Shown here in pieces: positions 57,220-64,000 of a stretch of 64,000 nucleotides of DNA. The stretch is from Acidisoma sp. PAMC 29798 (lineage in GTDB: Bacteria > Pseudomonadota > Alphaproteobacteria > Acetobacterales > Acetobacteraceae), in contig NZ_CP126997.1 of the NCBI RefSeq assembly GCF_030252425.1, forward strand, positions 1-64,000. Direction: 5' to 3'. The position numbers were made by a program, and so were the translations under genes. Below the pieces are notes generated by a model. That model saw nothing but the letters and a program-made list of their open reading frames with translations. It did not search any database and was not told the origin of the DNA. How positions within the stretch are numbered: the stretch's first letter is position 1; each line of letters starts with the position of its first letter.

Positions 57220-57438
57220 ACCGCAAGGTCTAGGTCATGGGTACGCTCGCATCTGCACAATTTTTTTTCTCGTGCCGCTTTCAGATGACTCACGGCTCCG
57301 AATTCGGGGCTGTGTAGCAGAGAACACTCCGCAAACGGCTGCATAGGAAAACTTCTCCTTGCAAGCGAGGGCTTCAGCATATATCGTACATCATTTATAA
57401 CAGTACCACTGGTTTGTCAGCGTCTACTGGCCGATTTA
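57220..57438. other. Intergenic region upstream of the large glycosyltransferase gene
   Basis: No gene seen. It includes a T-rich run (57258-57270) and presumably the promoter for the minus-strand 1321-residue protein. Confidence 0.3.
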
Positions 57439-57903
57439 GAGACCGTTTGAGAATGGTTGTGGCGGCCCGATCCGGTGTGATTCAAGCTTGGAATGTGGAC
57501 CCAACAGAATCGAGGCCGGATGGCCGACATCGCCCGCAAGACCAAGCGGTATCCGACTGACCTGACTGACGGCGAGTGTGAGCGTATCCAGCCGCTGTTG
57601 CCCAAGCCGCCCAAGCGCGGCCGCAAAATCAGCGTTGACTTGCGCGAGATACTGAATGCGATCCGATATCTGGCGCGCCGTGGCGGTGGCTGGCGCATGC
57701 TGCCGATCAATTTCGCCCCGTGGCAAACCGTCTACTGGTGGTTCAGGCGGTTCGTTCGCCGCATGTTGTTCCAGACCATTCACGACGTGTCGCTCATGCT
57801 CGACCGCGAACTGAAGCCAGCCCCACGGGCGGCGTGCTCGACAGCCAGACGGTGAAAGCGCCCCACACTCAAGCGCGAGGCTATGACGCCAACAAAAAGA
57901 TCG
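57439..57903 (+). mobile_element. IS427-like element, truncated copy
   Basis: It matches the element at 33142-34028 from its end (GAGACCGTTTGAGAA) to the codons for DANKKIV, where homology stops abruptly at 57903. The second half is missing. Confidence 0.88.
57493..57855 (+). CDS. IS427-like transposase, upstream frame (copy 2)
   Basis: The protein is 120 residues and differs from the copy at 33612-33974 by one residue seen (ARKTKRYPT for AHKTKRYPT). Without the downstream DDE frame it cannot give an active transposase. Confidence 0.82.
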   Translation: MWTQQNRGRMADIARKTKRYPTDLTDGECERIQPLLPKPPKRGRKISVDLREILNAIRYLARRGGGWRMLPINFAPWQTVYWWFRRFVRRMLFQTIHDVSLMLDRELKPAPRAACSTARR

Positions 57904-58031
57904 TCGGGTTGGTTGGAACAGGGCAAGGCTCCCGACCGGCGGGATCGTTGCATTGCCATCTAACCACTTATAGACAATGTGAAAGTTAATCATTAGCCTG
58001 GGGCAGATGGTCAAATGGCAATCCTGGAGGA

Positions 58032-58883
58032 TTGAGTGTTACGATGGAAGCGGTTTGTTCCAGGGTCAGGCAAACGCCGACGCGTTTGAGTTGGTGTGTT
58101 AGCTGCATGTTGCCAGGAGCGGCTTCCCCTTTTGACATAGATAGATTCATTGATGAAGCGTCTGGGGCGCTGGACTGTGGCGCCGGCCCTGAACTGGAAA
58201 TCGTTGCAAGTTTGTGCTTAGATGAAGGGCTTTCATCGGTCACGCTGGTCAAACTAGCTCTCCAAGAGCGCCTGCGTGGGCATACGCAGATCGTTGGCGA
58301 TATACTACAGTTTCGCGACGGCAGCCCCTGGTATAATCAGGCGATGTATCGGAAACTGCAGTCTGCTTGCGGCGCATCGGCAAGAACTGCAAAGCGGCGG
58401 ACCTGGGGGCGTTGTATATATAGTGCAAAGGCTCAGTCTGCAGAACTAAGCTGGCATAAATTGATATGGTTTGCGACGCGGGGGACCGATCAGCGGCGAG
58501 GACGTCTCCTACGGAAATCGGCGCGGCTCACTCAATTGAAGTGAACCCATTTATGTAGTGACGGAGATCTGCTCATATTTCATTCAACTTTCGCACGAGA
58601 CCTTGTCGGTGACGCTGACCATTTCTCTAGAAAACAGAACGCACCTTTGTCAACTCAGGTCACTATCGCGAACCTGGAAGCGACATCGGCTAGGCGCGCC
58701 CTCTCCGTCATCGGATTGGGCAAATTCGGAGGCCGCATCGTATGGTTTGGACCAACAGACTGTAAGACTTTTGCGAGTTCTTATTGGGCGAATTGGGAGA
58801 ACCATCTCATGATGTGGTTCGACAGTGAGTTTAACCAGCAAGCGAACGCTTTATCTAGAGAAATCATGCGGGAATTTCTGTGA
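58032..58883 (+). pseudogene. Decayed paralogue of the TPR/GT-D glycosyltransferase
   Basis: The first frame (from about 58032) reads MLPGAASPFDIDRFIDEASG and VTLVKLALQERLRGHTQIVG, aligning with MLPMQSSNDITRLIEEANIA and IKLAQLAIKARQRGLADCGR of the protein at 28616. After a frame break, 58647-58883 reads ARRALSVIGLGKFGGRIVWF then NHLMMWFDSEFN, aligning with KSAFSLIRLGDGEGAF and NRMAMWFGSQFD. The RxGDGE motif is lost (GLGKFGG) and the C-terminal half is absent. It ends overlapping the GTG of the next gene. Confidence 0.7.
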
Positions 58884-60010
58884 CGAAACAACTTCAGGCG
58901 AAAGTCTTGGTTCTGGGAACCTCAAATTGTCTGCTTACCGGCGGCGTGAAACAGGCTTTAGTTCAGCACTTCGGAGCTTCCAACGTTACCAATATCTCGT
59001 TGGGTGGCGCTTCGGGTACTTTTCTAGCGCTGTTCAGGTTCATAGAGGGCGTTGATTTCACCTCATATGACTATGTGTTTTTGGACTCAATTGTAAATGA
59101 ACAGTGGCAGTTTCGCGAAGGCGGCTCGCTTAATCATCTCAAGAATGTAGCCACCGTGCTATATAGCTGCTTGCCGCCCGGTGTCACCTACATCTACCTG
59201 GGGTTCTGTTCCAGCCCCCGTTTTCATCGAGCCGATCCGGTTGAGCAAATGCATCGAAGCCTTTGCAATGGCGCAGGTCTGAATTTTATTTCTTTTCGAG
59301 AACTACTTGTTGAATTCAGCCTGCTTCATGGCTACCAGCAAAAAGATCTTTTCCCTTTGGCTGACGCCAGCCATTTTAAACCGGCTTTGATAGGCAAGCT
59401 AATCTCTTGTCTGTGCACGGCACTCCCCTCACTACACAAGAAATCTACGCCGGCCCTGGTAGATCGTGATATGTTTTTTACCCAGGATCTCAAGCCGTTC
59501 GCCGCTACTCGGGTGACGCATACTACATCATTAAGAACACAGGAATATGGCATTTTCACGACAAAGTCGTGTCTTGTTCCAGAGATAGGTTGCCTACTAG
59601 GCTTTGACTTTGCGGTGCTTGATACCGAGGCTTTTCTGCATGTTACCGCAGAAGGCCGCAGTTTTTCGAAAGCGCTGCACTTCAAGGCGGATCGGCCCTG
59701 GATGAAGATAGCCGGCTTCTACAACGAGACCATGACGGGCCCGGGTTCCTGTATTAGAATTGCTTGCCAAGCTGATGCGAACGACCCTACGGAGCGCACC
59801 GAGGCGACGTCGCCGCTTAAGGAGCCGCTGAGTGGAGAAGCTAGATTGGCTAGTTTCTTTTTCTCACGGGTACCCGTCAGCGAACTTAGCAAGCTTTACA
59901 GGGTGGCGGATCTGCAGGTCGAGCCCGCATTAGCGGACCTTCACGACAAGCTCGCAAGCTTCATGGAGGATCATCTTGCAGAGATGATGGACATTTTAGC
60001 GATTAATTAG
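58880..60010 (+). CDS. SGNH-hydrolase-like protein
   Basis: The protein is 376 residues from GTG 58880, overlapping the stop of the preceding remnant. The N-terminal 200 residues look like an SGNH/GDSL fold: VLVLGTSNCLLTGG (block I, G13-T-S-N16, lacking the usual GDS Ser order), NISLGGASGTF (Gly of block II), LDSIVNEQ (Asn of block III, N73) and LADASHF (D162-x-x-H165, block V). Such proteins add or remove acyl groups on glycans. The C-terminal 170 residues are beta-rich and unrecognised. No signal peptide. It probably belongs to the glycan island. Confidence 0.65.
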   Translation: MTKQLQAKVLVLGTSNCLLTGGVKQALVQHFGASNVTNISLGGASGTFLALFRFIEGVDFTSYDYVFLDSIVNEQWQFREGGSLNHLKNVATVLYSCLPPGVTYIYLGFCSSPRFHRADPVEQMHRSLCNGAGLNFISFRELLVEFSLLHGYQQKDLFPLADASHFKPALIGKLISCLCTALPSLHKKSTPALVDRDMFFTQDLKPFAATRVTHTTSLRTQEYGIFTTKSCLVPEIGCLLGFDFAVLDTEAFLHVTAEGRSFSKALHFKADRPWMKIAGFYNETMTGPGSCIRIACQADANDPTERTEATSPLKEPLSGEARLASFFFSRVPVSELSKLYRVADLQVEPALADLHDKLASFMEDHLAEMMDILAIN

Positions 60011-60146
60011 ATAGAAAAGCATTTTGAAGCGTGTTTCACATTGACCTGAGAAGATCGTGTCAGGGCGCATTAGACCTGCACGCAGGTTCCCGGAAGATTT
60101 GATACGATGTGGTTAATCAAGATCCTTGTCACAGACTGAATCAATT

Positions 60147-60473
60147 TGAGCTGCTGCCGGTTTGGTGGACACCGAGATTAAGGTGTTTCGCGAGATTGGA
60201 GGATGCAAATGACGCGACGACAGTTCAGCCGGGAGTTCAAGCTGGAGGCGGTCCGGCTAGTTAATGAACGTGGGATTTCATTGGTGCAGGCCAGCCGGGA
60301 CCTGGATGTGGGCGAAAGCATTCTGCGACGATGGATCAAGGAGGTTACCTCGGATCCTGGGCAGGCGTTTCCGGGCCAGGGCCAGCTCAAGCCGGAGCAG
60401 CAGGAGATAGATCGTCTGCGGCGTGAGGTCGCAAAGCTCAAGGCGGAGCGCGATATCCTAAAAAAAGCCGCGG
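60147..60473 (+). mobile_element. IS3-family element, truncated third copy
   Basis: It is the same as the left 326 bp of the elements at 30018 and 36772, from the terminal TGAGCTGCTGCCGGTTT through orfA to the A-run (LKKAA), where it stops and IS30 sequence begins. Confidence 0.88.
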
Positions 60474-60584
60474 TGGGTTCAACCGGTCGACGCAATATGG
60501 TTGAATTCATGACGGTCAGAGGGGTTCCACGATGGCGCAAATGGGCCGACCTGGATTGTCCGCCGGACAGAAGCGAGAGCTGTG
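60474..60584 (+). mobile_element. IS30-family element, 5' fragment
   Basis: It contains TTCAACCGGTCGACGCAA followed by codons for MAQMGRPGLSAGQKRELW, the start of an IS30 transposase. It is cut after about 19 codons by an IS3 fragment. Confidence 0.65.
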
Positions 60585-61237
60585 CGGCCGCCGCTCGCCC
60601 AGCGCCCGCTTACGGCCACCGCGGCGACGCACGGTGAGTTTTTCTTCGCGGTAGAGCCGCTGGACGCGCTTGCGGTTCACTGCGTGGCCATCGCGGCGCA
60701 GCAGCACGTGCAGGCGCCGGTAGCCGAAGCGCCGGCGCTCTAACGCCAGGGACTTCAGCCGATCGCGCAGAGCCGTGTCGTCCGGCCTGGTCGACCGGTA
60801 GCGCATCGCGCTCCGGTCCGCGCCAATCACCCGGATCGCCTGCCGCTGGCTCATCTCATGGGCCGACCGTAGATACGCCACGGCCTCCCGACGCGCGGCG
60901 GGCGTCACCATTTTTTTCCTAGCAGGTCCTTCAGCGCAACGTTGTCCAGCATGGCGTCTGCCACCATCCGCTTGAGCTTGGCGTTCTCGTCCTCCAGCGC
61001 CTTTAGCTTCCGTGCCTCTGAAACCTCGAGGCCTCCATACTTCGCCTTCCACTTGTAGAACGTCGGCGACCTGACGCCGTGCCTGCGGCATAGCTCCGCG
61101 ACCGCTATGCCGGCCTTCTGTTCCTTCAGGATCCCGACAATCTGATCCTCGGTGAACCTAGACTTCTTCATCTATCCGTCCCTCTCTCCTGGGCCGGACT
61201 CTAGCTATCTCTGGAGGAAATTCAGGGGGTCACGTCA
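60585..61237 (-). mobile_element. Partial second copy of the split IS3 element
   Basis: It is almost identical to the element whose pieces lie between 39433 and 52577. It contains the right terminus (...GGGGGTCACGTCA at 61237), all of orfA and about 108 codons of orfB (60585-60911), and proves the continuity of the pieces separated elsewhere. Confidence 0.88.
60905..61171 (-). CDS. IS3-family transposase OrfA
   Basis: The protein is 88 residues: MKKSRFTEDQIVGILKEQKA, HTH ELCRRHGVRSPTFYKWKAKY and a coiled coil (LKALEDENAKLKRMVADAML). It ends at an A7 run (GKKW) used for frameshifting into orfB, which is truncated here. Confidence 0.87.
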   Translation of the reverse strand: MKKSRFTEDQIVGILKEQKAGIAVAELCRRHGVRSPTFYKWKAKYGGLEVSEARKLKALEDENAKLKRMVADAMLDNVALKDLLGKKW

Positions 61238-61454
61238 CTCCCATCTACCTGGCGCTTCGGCAGGGGCGACGACACCGGCCGTTATCCTAGTAGAACTCAC
61301 AGCACCATCGCTCTCATGCCACGCGATTGGGAGGTCTCGATATGAGCCACACACTGCCCTACTGCCCGGCGACCTGATGTCCGCTTCCCGGCTGCAAATG
61401 TAAGTAGTTAAATGACAGAGTGGGGTCGAGAGCAGATGTCGTGGGTTTGAGATT
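61238..61454. other. Intergenic stretch between IS debris and the tra operon end
   Basis: I see no gene. It may contain the terminator of the leftward tra operon, but no convincing hairpin with a T tract stands out. Confidence 0.3.
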
Positions 61455-61721
61455 TCATGCGACATCACGATCGGCTTTCCGCCTGAAATCTAGATCAAGC
61501 AACTCGTGCGGGCGGAATCCCGTCACCCGAGCAATTTTCACGATATTGTCGATGCCGATGTTCCATTTCCCTGATTCCCACTGGCTAAGATAGGCTTGGC
61601 CGATACTCGCTTTCTCACACAAATCGCGTTGACTCCGCCCGGCATACTCCCGGGCGACTCTCAAATTGTTACCAACGATCCGCCGAAACCTAAGCTCCGC
61701 CTCATTCACTCCCCTGACCAT
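61455..61721 (-). CDS. XRE-family HTH regulator
   Basis: The protein is 88 residues from ATG 61721 with GGGAG upstream. The Cro/CI-type HTH is clear: NNLRVAREYAGRSQRDLCEK, then ASIGQAYLSQWESGKWNIGI and NIVKIARVTGFRPHELLDLD. It starts one base after the stop of the upstream 86-residue gene, so it is the last gene of the leftward traA operon. It could regulate plasmid transfer or be a plasmid maintenance regulator. Confidence 0.82.
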   Translation of the reverse strand: MVRGVNEAELRFRRIVGNNLRVAREYAGRSQRDLCEKASIGQAYLSQWESGKWNIGIDNIVKIARVTGFRPHELLDLDFRRKADRDVA

Positions 61722-61722
61722 G

Positions 61723-61983
61723 CTACCGCTCCCTCTCCGGCCGGCCGTCACGTACGTGACGGATGATGCGTGAATTGTTTTTCTGCACCCCCTGGCCGGG
61801 CGGCTGCTTCGAGCGCTCGGCTTTGTCTTGACGTAGCTGACCTTGGTCAACCTCCCGTTGCGTGCGCATTGCACCCTGGGCTTCCTTGGCAGACAAGACC
61901 GACTCGATGCTGTCCTTAAAAGCCCGCCGCTCGCGAGCCTCTCGGACCTTCCGCCGCAGCGAATCCTCTTGTTCCCAACTCAT
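61723..61983 (-). CDS. Small charged protein in the traA operon
   Basis: The protein is 86 residues from ATG 61983: MSWEQEDSLRRKVREARERR then a highly charged helical region and a basic tail. It lies between a 27-residue membrane peptide (2 bp upstream) and an XRE regulator (1 bp downstream). No family recognised; its position suggests an accessory role in conjugation. Confidence 0.6.
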   Translation of the reverse strand: MSWEQEDSLRRKVREARERRAFKDSIESVLSAKEAQGAMRTQREVDQGQLRQDKAERSKQPPGQGVQKNNSRIIRHVRDGRPERER

Positions 61984-61985
61984 AG

Positions 61986-62069
61986 TCAGGGCTTCCTTCT
62001 TCGATTGCCCACCAGCCTGTCGAGACAGACGGCGGCAAGCAGCACCACCACGAAGGCGGCACCACTCAT
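61986..62069 (-). CDS. 27-residue single-span membrane peptide
   Basis: ATG at 62069 encodes MSGAAFVVVLLAAVCLDRLV followed by GNRRRKP: one hydrophobic helix and a positive tail. It sits 38 bp after traA and 2 bp before the next gene, a tight operon position. The ribosome site is weak and the length is marginal, so it is tentative. Confidence 0.4.
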   Translation of the reverse strand: MSGAAFVVVLLAAVCLDRLVGNRRRKP

Positions 62070-62107
62070 GGCCAAGCCATAACGCTATTCTCCACTCGTG
62101 CCGTTTC

Positions 62108-64000
62108 CTAACGCTCCATGCCCCGATCGAGGTCCTTGCTTCGGCTGAGCGTCCGGTCGCGGGCCTGTTCCTGAGCCTTCTCTCGTTGCGCCTGCATCTT
62201 CTCCTGCTGCACCTCGCGCGCAAGGGCTGCGCGCTCCTGCAATTGCGCCAGCTTGGCCTCAGCCTGGGGCCGGACCGTCTCCAGTGCCTCGGCCTCCTCG
62301 CGTTCCGCGGGCGGCAGCGCCTTCACTCGCTCCTCCCGCTTCTTTTCCTCAAGGGCCAGGCGGTGCGCGGCGGATTGCTCGTCGCGCTCGTGTCGGCTCA
62401 TCACGTCATCAACCCGCACCCCGGTCCGATGGCCGTATTGGCGCATGGTCCCCATCGCCTTCCACCGCGCGTCCCCCTGGTCTGTGGCGTAATCCCGCTG
62501 CCTCCCATAGGTCTCGATCGCACTCTCGGAGTAGGCGATCCCCTTCCGTATCTCCTCGAGGCGATCGGCAGCGGCGGCATAGGCGGGCGACACCAGCCGT
62601 GCCGCATCGGCGACCGTCATGTCGCGGGAAGCCACCGCATCCCGGTCCCGCGTTCTGTCTGCCTCCGTGGCCCGGCTCAGGCTAAGCCCATCCAGTCGCC
62701 GCAGCTCGCGGCGCAGAGCCTGCCGGCGGGCCTCCTCGGGCTTTTCCCGGACATTGGGTGCCGGCGGAACGTGCGTGGTTTCTGGTGGCCGCTGTGCCCG
62801 CGCGCGAGCCAGCTCCACCTTCGCGCGAAGACTATCCGCCGCATGCTCCGCCCGCGGAACCGACGGGTCGGCTTTTCCGTCGGCCGGGGAATCCCGGCCC
62901 TCTGCACGGTGTCTTTGAGCCGGGTGCCTCTCTCCCGCGCGCGCGCCCGTCGTGAACGCCGCATCGGGCTCGCGCGTATCGGCTGGGCGCCCATCGGCCG
63001 GGTGCCCCTCGGTAGATTGCGCATCTGCCGGACGCTCCCGCACCACCTTGGACACCACGATCTCGCTCCGCGGCACGAGCCCGCGCCGCTCCGCGTAATC
63101 GAGCGTCGTCTCCTTGGCGTTGGAGCGGCTCAGCCGCCCGGTGAGCGCGGCGAGGTCGCAGAACTCATCCCGACCGGCATAGAGCGTCACCTCGGCCCTG
63201 TGCCGGGTCATGCCGACATAGGCGAGATGCCGATCCATAGTCTCCGAAGCGAGCACGAACGCCCGATCGACGGTCGCCCCCTGCGACTTGTGGATGGTCG
63301 TGGCATAGCCGTGATCGACCGCCCGGTAGTGCTGCGCATCGATCGTCACCACCCTCCCCGGCAGCCTGCCCTCAGTATCCAGACGCACCCGCAAACCGCC
63401 CTCCTCCGCGCGCTCGACCGTACCCAACATGCCGTTCTTCACGCCGAGGGTCCGGTCGTTCTCGAGGAACACCAACCGATCGCCCGCCGCGAACCGCCGC
63501 TCCCCGTCATTCGTCAAAAACGCGACCTCATCCGTCAGCGCGCCCTGTGCCTGCCGGGCCTCTCGGATATCGTCATTGAGCGCCCGCACATCGGCACGGC
63601 GATGCGCCAGCACGATCCGGCTGCTGTCGGGATGGGCCGCCCGATCCGCTATCACGTCGCGGACGATCGCCGCCCGCGCCTGGTCGCGATCCTCGGCGAA
63701 GCGAACCGCGCCATGGGCGTCATAAGCGGCCAGGCCCTCCGCCGTCCGGTTGCGACCAAAAGCGACGGAGGCCTCCCTCTGCCAACCCTCTTCCTGTCGG
63801 CGTACGCCCTCGAGCTCCGCAAAGCCGATGCGATCCGCGATCGCCCGGAAGGCCGCCCCCGCATTGATCGGCTGCAACTGCTCGGGATCGCCCACCAGCA
63901 CCAGCTTCGCGCCGGCCTGATCCACCGCCGCCACGAAGCGCGCGAGCTGCGCCGAGGACACCATGCCGGCCTCGTCGATGACGAAGACATCGCCCCGCTT
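62108..64000 (-). CDS. traA: Ti-type conjugative relaxase/helicase TraA, C-terminal part (partial)
   Basis: The frame is open through the right edge; 630 codons are visible. At the edge is a Walker B/motif II VFVIDEAGMVSSAQLARF, then LVLVGDPEQLQPINAGAAFR (motif III), RIVLAHRRADVRALNDDIRE, TTIHKSQGATVDRAFVLASE (motif V) and VGMTRHRAEVTLYAGRDE (motif VI): the SF1 RecD-like helicase of TraA_Ti relaxases. The N-terminal MobA/MobL nickase should be beyond 64000. The C-terminal 300 residues are charged and coiled-coil-rich. It nicks and unwinds plasmid DNA for conjugation. Confidence 0.92.
   Translation of the reverse strand, partial: KRGDVFVIDEAGMVSSAQLARFVAAVDQAGAKLVLVGDPEQLQPINAGAAFRAIADRIGFAELEGVRRQEEGWQREASVAFGRNRTAEGLAAYDAHGAVRFAEDRDQARAAIVRDVIADRAAHPDSSRIVLAHRRADVRALNDDIREARQAQGALTDEVAFLTNDGERRFAAGDRLVFLENDRTLGVKNGMLGTVERAEEGGLRVRLDTEGRLPGRVVTIDAQHYRAVDHGYATTIHKSQGATVDRAFVLASETMDRHLAYVGMTRHRAEVTLYAGRDEFCDLAALTGRLSRSNAKETTLDYAERRGLVPRSEIVVSKVVRERPADAQSTEGHPADGRPADTREPDAAFTTGARAGERHPAQRHRAEGRDSPADGKADPSVPRAEHAADSLRAKVELARARAQRPPETTHVPPAPNVREKPEEARRQALRRELRRLDGLSLSRATEADRTRDRDAVASRDMTVADAARLVSPAYAAAADRLEEIRKGIAYSESAIETYGRQRDYATDQGDARWKAMGTMRQYGHRTGVRVDDVMSRHERDEQSAAHRLALEEKKREERVKALPPAEREEAEALETVRPQAEAKLAQLQERAALAREVQQEKMQAQREKAQEQARDRTLSRSKDLDRGMER

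Overview
The window looks like an accessory replicon or genomic island of a GC-rich alphaproteobacterium. The evidence is a Ti-type TraA conjugation relaxase/helicase at the right edge, IS families common in that class (IS66, ISL3, IS427-like IS5, IS21, IS6) and the general codon style. I cannot name the genus. Islands of visibly AT-richer coding sequence (about 26.7-30.0, 31.6-32.5, 34.1-34.4, 38.2-39.1, 53.3-57.2 and 58.0-60.0 kb) sit in GC-rich mobile DNA and look acquired.

Layout. (1) 1-5762: a large type I-C-like CRISPR array with 65 intact, apparently identical 32-bp repeats plus one truncated repeat. It is split by an IS256-family element whose target site lies inside a spacer, and it is cut off at its distal end by an IS6-family element. 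No cas gene is in the window; the leader and cas genes should lie left of position 1. (2) 6741-7733: remnant of a second IS256 copy and a decayed galE-like epimerase gene. (3) 8002-12072: a two-gene unit encoding a GHKL-type ATPase and a 750-residue TPR protein with a 68-residue double-TPR period; its function is unknown. (4) 12.2-14.2 kb: IS21 and ISL3 debris. (5) 14.2-22.4 kb: a sulfate-activation locus with an FAD/NAD(P)-binding protein divergent from an Rrf2 regulator, then cysD (in frame with an upstream YdaS-like HTH), cysNC, cysQ and a TauE/SafE transporter. A dead methyltransferase gene sits between them. (6) 22.4-26.1 kb: IS66 and ISL3 wreckage, followed by the broken remains of an imuA-imuB mutagenesis cassette. 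(7) 26.7-39.1 and 53.3-60.0 kb: a probable surface-glycan island with a secreted protein, a TPR plus GT-D glycosyltransferase, a TPR plus sulfotransferase, a 1321-residue protein with two glycosyltransferase domains, an SGNH-hydrolase-like protein and small unknowns, all interleaved with IS elements. (8) 39433-52577: one IS3-family element split into four pieces by nested insertions (IS66 carrying IS21; IS630 carrying IS66; an IS407-type IS3 carrying ISL3). (9) 61.4-64.0 kb: the end of a conjugation operon (traA, a 27-residue membrane peptide, an 86-residue protein and an XRE regulator).

How the genes may work together (inference): CysD and CysNC make APS and PAPS, CysQ removes the PAP by-product, and the TPR-sulfotransferase could use PAPS to sulfate a glycan built by the neighbouring glycosyltransferases. 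The array records phages, with at least two pairs of spacers apparently taken from homologous protospacers of related phages. The IS load has disabled many of the original genes.
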